DNA of 9,727 bases from Desulfobacterales bacterium (GTDB lineage: Bacteria > Desulfobacterota > Desulfobacteria > Desulfobacterales > UBA11574). Each line of letters begins with the position of its first letter. The stretch's first letter is position 1. The position numbers were made by a program, and so were the translations under genes. A model generated the notes under the pieces. The model was not told the origin of the DNA and made no database searches. It saw only the letters and a program-made list of their open reading frames with translations. Below are positions 6,827-9,727 of the stretch, piece by piece. The stretch is from contig JAAXQD010000094.1 in the NCBI GenBank assembly GCA_012974475.1, forward strand, positions 1 to 9,727, read 5' to 3'.

Positions 6827-7312
6827 TGATTTGTTTGTATCTGTTTTGAAAAATCTGCCAAACGTTTCCATTGTTTCCTGAAACTCTTTACTCTGTTTTT
6901 CGATGAGATCCTGAAATCCTTGGACCAGTTCTTTTTGTGATTCGGTCTTTTTTTCTTCCAATAGCAGCCGCAGATGGTTTATTGTTTCTTCCTGGGCCGA
7001 AACTTTTTCTTTAAGTTCTTCGTATTTTTTGATCAGCACCATATGCTTGTCTTTTGGTACCATGCCCATCAGATCTATACAATCGTTGAAGGATTGCATG
7101 AAATTTTCGGAAGCTTTTTTCCAGGTTTCCATGTAGGCAGGCGTGTCTCTCTCCATCTGTTCCAGGCCGTAAAATTTGTTGAACATGGCCGTCAATTCAT
7201 CAAACCCCTTAAAGCCCTGCTGCATCCATTTGGACAGGTCTTCCATTCGTTGTTGCTCTTTTGCGGTATTGATCAAAAAGTTGCCCCAGAATTCAAGGAA
7301 ATTTTTGTCCAC
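6824..7312 (-). CDS. Uncharacterised coiled-coil protein, putative partner of second PHA synthase
   Basis: I do not recognise a named family in this 162-aa protein. It is highly charged and probably all-helical, with no signal peptide or membrane segment. The N-terminal third is aromatic-rich and amphipathic (FLEFWGNFL at 5-13, W29, F44-Y48), then comes a METWKKASENFMQSF region at 61-75, and a predicted coiled coil runs over about 92-122 before a Glu/Lys/Gln-rich C-terminus with FGRFF at 151-155. This plan, an amphipathic aromatic N-terminus plus a coiled coil, resembles PhaE and the PhaR subunit of class IV synthases, and the gene is only 42 bp after the 520-aa synthase. I infer an accessory subunit or granule-associated protein. 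Translation starts at GTG: no ATG precedes it in frame, an in-frame TAG lies 12 nt upstream, and AGGAGA is well placed. Confidence 0.65.
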   Translation of the reverse strand: MDKNFLEFWGNFLINTAKEQQRMEDLSKWMQQGFKGFDELTAMFNKFYGLEQMERDTPAYMETWKKASENFMQSFNDCIDLMGMVPKDKHMVLIKKYEELKEKVSAQEETINHLRLLLEEKKTESQKELVQGFQDLIEKQSKEFQETMETFGRFFKTDTNKS

Positions 7313-7320
7313 AGCGTTTA

Positions 7321-7327
7321 TCTCCTA
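7321..7327 (-). promoter_or_regulatory. Shine-Dalgarno that supports a GTG start
   Basis: On the minus strand AGGAGA ends 8 nt before the GTG at 7312-7310. The next in-frame Met is residue 23 of the resulting protein and has no comparable site, so the GTG is the probable start of the 162-aa protein. Confidence 0.65.
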
Positions 7328-7354
7328 AAAATGGCATTGGAATACATTAACCTA

Positions 7355-8917
7355 CTATTTTTTGGCAGTTGATCTGTTGAAATCTGCATCCAAATCCAAT
7401 TGATACCGGACAGGTCCCCGATAGTTTTTGTTACCGAAGCGGGTGTGAAGGGCACAGGCCGAATTTGGATGAGACCACGACGTTGCAATGGCCACATGAC
7501 CCTTTGGAAAAGCGGTCACTTCTGCGTCGATATAGTCGATGGGGGCAAGGGCTGTTTCCTTTTCCACCAGGTCGTCACTCTCTCCGTAACAGATCAGCCA
7601 CTGGATTCCCTTTTCTTTGAGTCGTTTAAGATTCAGTTTTTTACCGAACAGCTTGATCGGAAGCGTTCCGTCTTTGGTAATGGGTGTATTATAGGAATCA
7701 AAGCTCATCTGAGTAATTGCCATGGGGAGATCGTTCCGTTCATTGTTCAGCCAGTAGTTGATGGCTGCCGCGGTTTTACTGATTTTAACATTGGTGCCGT
7801 CCTGACGACCGAACATCATTAGATCTCTATAAAATACCGCTATCGGGGATTCATCTTCGATGCTTTTGAGTTTATAGACCCAGCCCATGATTTTGCCGTC
7901 CGCCACTTGGTTGCCATTAGGCAAAGTTTTGGTTCCATAAAGCAGATCATTGAAACGCTGGGGCAGATTTTTCAAAAAATCGGCAAGCCCTTGGCTTCGG
8001 GTGCCGTCCATTGGAGAAACACAGGTGATGAGTGCATCTACCAGGTCGTCCAGTTCACCGGAAAGGAGATTGCAAACGGCCGAAAATCCCCCTTGGCAAT
8101 AACCGTTCAATGTCACCGGTTTCCCATGTCTTTCCTTTACCTTTTCACAGAACAATTGGGTATCAAGGGCATCATCTTCACCGGTCATGACTTGGACCGC
8201 TTCATTGGTACTGATATCCTTGAAAATTCGAATATAGGTAGGGATTCCCTGGTTGGCGAAACAATGGGCATAACTCCGCTTCTCATTCGGCAAAAATGCA
8301 AGAATATTGGCGCCCAGCACATAAGGGGGAAGAATGATGATCGGTTTCCCGCTGTTATTGACCTTGACCTTTTTGTCCGTCGGAAGAATCTGATACAGAA
8401 TAAACCGGTCTGTTTCGGCAATCTTTTTATTGTCCTCCCGCTCGAAATGGAATCCGAATTCAGGTTCAATGTCCTGGATGGCCTGCGGATATTGGTTGGC
8501 CATAACATCCATCATTTTTGCTTGCCTGGCTAAAAAACCTTCAACGTCCTCACCTTCGGAACAAAAAAGGGTGTTGAACACAGCGGCAATGGCGTTTTCC
8601 ATCTCCATTTTTCCCGAATGAGTAATTGCCTTCATGCTGCTGCTGACACTTCTACTGACCAAATCAAGATTAAAAGCCAACAATTCCATGTAGGACTGAA
8701 CATTCTCTAAAGGTGAAGTACTCCAAAGCTTTTGTTTTTCCACATCATTGAAATAGCTTGTGGCGATGAGATAAGGAATCATGAAATCATTTGAATATTT
8801 GGAAAAAGCAGTCAGATAGTTTTGTGAGGCACTGACAAGATGAGAGAATACAGAAACATTTTTCTTCAGTATGTCATGAAATTCTGTGTCTTTCGAGCTG
8901 CTGTTCAACTTCATCAT
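7355..8917 (-). CDS. phaC: Divergent PHA synthase (PhaC-like alpha/beta hydrolase)
   Basis: This 520-aa protein has the layout of a PHA synthase: a helical N-terminal domain (about 1-185) and an alpha/beta-hydrolase core. The synthase box GYCQGG is at 272-277 with nucleophile Cys274. Asp448 in GESDDLVE (445-452) and His474 in PKGHVA (471-476) complete the triad, with the Asp-His spacing near that of class I enzymes. It departs from classes I-III in several ways: the usual Asp-His pair at the acid loop (DHLVP or DHIVP) is Asp-Asp here, the PPWINK motif reads PPYVLG (197-202), and the C-terminus is distinct. Its length lies between class III and class I (about 590 aa). It is far from the 392-aa PhaC of this window, so it is not a recent duplicate. 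It is followed by the 162-aa protein and preceded by two phasin-like genes. AGAGGAT precedes the MM start with long spacing; either Met could initiate. Confidence 0.82.
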   Translation of the reverse strand: MMKLNSSSKDTEFHDILKKNVSVFSHLVSASQNYLTAFSKYSNDFMIPYLIATSYFNDVEKQKLWSTSPLENVQSYMELLAFNLDLVSRSVSSSMKAITHSGKMEMENAIAAVFNTLFCSEGEDVEGFLARQAKMMDVMANQYPQAIQDIEPEFGFHFEREDNKKIAETDRFILYQILPTDKKVKVNNSGKPIIILPPYVLGANILAFLPNEKRSYAHCFANQGIPTYIRIFKDISTNEAVQVMTGEDDALDTQLFCEKVKERHGKPVTLNGYCQGGFSAVCNLLSGELDDLVDALITCVSPMDGTRSQGLADFLKNLPQRFNDLLYGTKTLPNGNQVADGKIMGWVYKLKSIEDESPIAVFYRDLMMFGRQDGTNVKISKTAAAINYWLNNERNDLPMAITQMSFDSYNTPITKDGTLPIKLFGKKLNLKRLKEKGIQWLICYGESDDLVEKETALAPIDYIDAEVTAFPKGHVAIATSWSHPNSACALHTRFGNKNYRGPVRYQLDLDADFNRSTAKK

Positions 8918-8943
8918 TTTAGTTTCTATCCTCTTATGTTCCG

Positions 8944-8997
8944 AAAAATGCTGTGGCTCACAGCCTTGACATGATTTTATCTAAAGCTGTGAACCAC
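8944..8997 (-). terminator. Intercistronic terminator or attenuator before the second synthase
   Basis: Read leftward, the arms 8997-8986 and 8964-8953 pair over 12 positions (GUGGUUCACAGC with GCUGUGAGCCAC, one U-G), with a 21-nt loop. Four nt later comes a T5 run (8948-8944). It stands between the phasin-like gene and the synthase gene. The 3' arm region can also fold alone as GCTGTG-GCT-CACAGC (8950-8964), so two structures may compete. A partial terminator here would give more phasin than synthase. Confidence 0.55.
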
Positions 8998-9006
8998 GAT
9001 TATGTT

Positions 9007-9273
9007 TTATTTGTTGAAACCTGCAAATAATTTTTCTACATCTTTATAATTTTGATCCGCTGTCCTTTTAAAATCGTTACAACCTTTTTTATAAAGCTGC
9101 ATCCATTCATTCACGGCCTTTTTCCCTTCTTCAGGCAGCCATGTGGCTTGATCTAAAAAAGAATTTGTCATTTTCTCATTCTGTTTCTGCAACTTATCCA
9201 TTGCGTTGTAACCCTGATCAAATGCATTTTTGTTGAATTGAACCATCTGTTTTATCACATTAAATTGTTCCAT
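9007..9273 (-). CDS. Short phasin-like protein (88 aa)
   Basis: This small helical protein aligns without gaps to the 94-aa protein encoded just upstream, identical at 40 of 88 positions. Shared blocks include KQM (8-10), FD (18-19), NAM (23-25), LDQAxWxPxEG (40-50), a KKG at 62-64, DFK (67-69) and a VE..F..F..K end. An amphipathic helix pattern, no signal peptide, no Cys cluster, and a position just before a PHA synthase gene suggest a phasin, a protein that coats the PHA granule and controls its size. Classical phasins are longer (about 110-190 aa), so this would be a minimal form, and the assignment is inference from context. AAGGAAAGGAAG precedes the ATG, and the upstream paralogue ends 17 bp before it. 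Confidence 0.65.
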   Translation of the reverse strand: MEQFNVIKQMVQFNKNAFDQGYNAMDKLQKQNEKMTNSFLDQATWLPEEGKKAVNEWMQLYKKGCNDFKRTADQNYKDVEKLFAGFNK

Positions 9274-9290
9274 TTGCTTGCTTCCTTTCC

Positions 9291-9575
9291 TTACTTTTTA
9301 GCTTTTTTCTCTTTGTCGAATGAAATAAAAAAATCTTCCACTTTCTTAAAGTTTTCATCCACGCCCTTTTTGAAGTCCTCACGCCCTTTTTTAAAGCCAT
9401 CGACCCAACCACTGATGGCATTTCTTCCTTCTGCGGGCATCCATGCGGCCTGATCCAGGAGTGTGGTCGCCATTCTCTCGGTCTGTTCCTGAACCATAAC
9501 CATGGCATTGAAAGTGTTGTCAAACATTGTTTTTTGAAAATCGATCATTTGCTTTGCAATTATTGCCTGATCCAT
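9291..9575 (-). CDS. Short phasin-like protein (94 aa), first gene of the operon
   Basis: This is the paralogue of the 88-aa protein that follows it, alignable end to end without gaps. It keeps LDQAAWMPAEG (40-50) and the FKKG..DFKKG segment at 61-71, and adds a basic KEKKAKK tail. It is predicted to be entirely helical and soluble, with a Met- and Gln-rich first half that could present a hydrophobic face to a PHA granule. The tail could contact nucleic acid or acidic partners, which is speculation. It has the best expression signals in the window: a consensus promoter about 60 bp upstream and GGGAGGAT before the ATG. That suits an abundant granule protein. The alternative is a structural protein of other function that happens to be linked to PHA genes. 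Confidence 0.65.
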   Translation of the reverse strand: MDQAIIAKQMIDFQKTMFDNTFNAMVMVQEQTERMATTLLDQAAWMPAEGRNAISGWVDGFKKGREDFKKGVDENFKKVEDFFISFDKEKKAKK

Positions 9576-9635
9576 GTTAATAATCCTCCCTGTTAAAGTT
9601 AATTTTGCAGCATAAACTTTGCCATTTGTATTTAA

Positions 9636-9663
9636 ATTATAATCTTTAAATCAGAGTTGTCAA
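9636..9663 (-). promoter_or_regulatory. Perfect-consensus sigma-70 promoter of the phasin-synthase operon
   Basis: On the minus strand TTGACA (9663-9658) and TATAAT (9641-9636) are both exact consensus hexamers with a 16-bp spacer. Transcription should start near 9629, leaving a leader of about 54 nt before the 94-aa gene. Such a strong core promoter suggests high expression, possibly held back by a repressor. Confidence 0.8.
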
Positions 9664-9672
9664 GATATTTTT

Positions 9673-9683
9673 TTGCAATGCAA
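9673..9683. promoter_or_regulatory. Palindromic operator candidate TTGCAATGCAA
   Basis: A perfect 5-bp inverted repeat (TTGCA and TGCAA around one A) lies 9 bp upstream of the -35 hexamer. TGC-rich palindromes are bound by the PHA-responsive repressor PhaR in some alphaproteobacteria, which makes a PHA-linked regulator conceivable. No such regulator gene is in the window, and the owner of the site is unknown. Confidence 0.4.
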
Positions 9684-9727
9684 CATATTTTTATTCAACC
9701 CTGCTCACTTTCGATGATAGACTATAA

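Noticed and set aside
7907..8533. 208-codon plus-strand open frame inside the second synthase gene
   Set aside because: It lies wholly antisense to a gene with clear catalytic motifs. The translation resembles no family and is explained by codon bias on the opposite strand.
1..9727. CRISPR arrays, tRNA, rRNA or prophage genes
   Set aside because: I found no regularly spaced repeats, no cloverleaf or rRNA-like sequence, and no phage structural or integrase genes by reading.

Overview
The window is a polyhydroxyalkanoate (PHA) storage locus. It most likely comes from a Desulfobacterota (Desulfobacterales-like) sulfate reducer or a close relative. That placement is inference: it rests on moderately AT-rich coding sequence, a class III PhaE/PhaC pair next to a tandem-GAF protein ending in WSHRSWF, and a GNAT leader sequence of the type I associate with that phylum. 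No rRNA, tRNA or housekeeping marker confirms it.

Layout, left to right. (1) 21-1223 (+): a patatin-like phospholipase with a lipoprotein signal, probably unrelated to PHA. (2) 1224-1903: 680 bp without a gene, holding a strong hairpin and a good sigma-70-like promoter facing the PHA genes. (3) 1904-5660 (+): phaE, phaC (class III synthase with a lysine-rich tail), a tandem GAF protein and phaJ, then at 5706-5834 a GNAT acetyltransferase broken off after about 31 codons. (4) 5795-6589 (-): a short-chain dehydrogenase with its own promoter, converging on the broken GNAT. (5) about 6672-6826: a 145-bp MITE-like palindromic element. (6) 9575-6824 (-): a second PHA module read leftward, namely two paralogous phasin-like proteins, a divergent 520-aa PHA synthase and a 162-aa coiled-coil protein. 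It is driven by a promoter whose -35 and -10 hexamers both match the consensus exactly.

How the genes fit together. PhaJ can draw (R)-3-hydroxyacyl-CoA from beta-oxidation, and the SDR may make it by ketone reduction. Two different synthases could then polymerise it: the PhaE-PhaC complex, and the 520-aa enzyme, perhaps with the 162-aa protein as partner. The two small phasin-like proteins would coat the granule. A hairpin with a T-run between the phasins and the second synthase could make phasin expression exceed synthase expression.

The most notable points are the two dissimilar synthase modules facing each other, the little-known second module (divergent synthase, 162-aa partner, mini-phasins), the basic tail on PhaC, the rearrangement scar that cuts a GNAT gene at the meeting point of the modules, and the MITE-like element placed directly after a stop codon.
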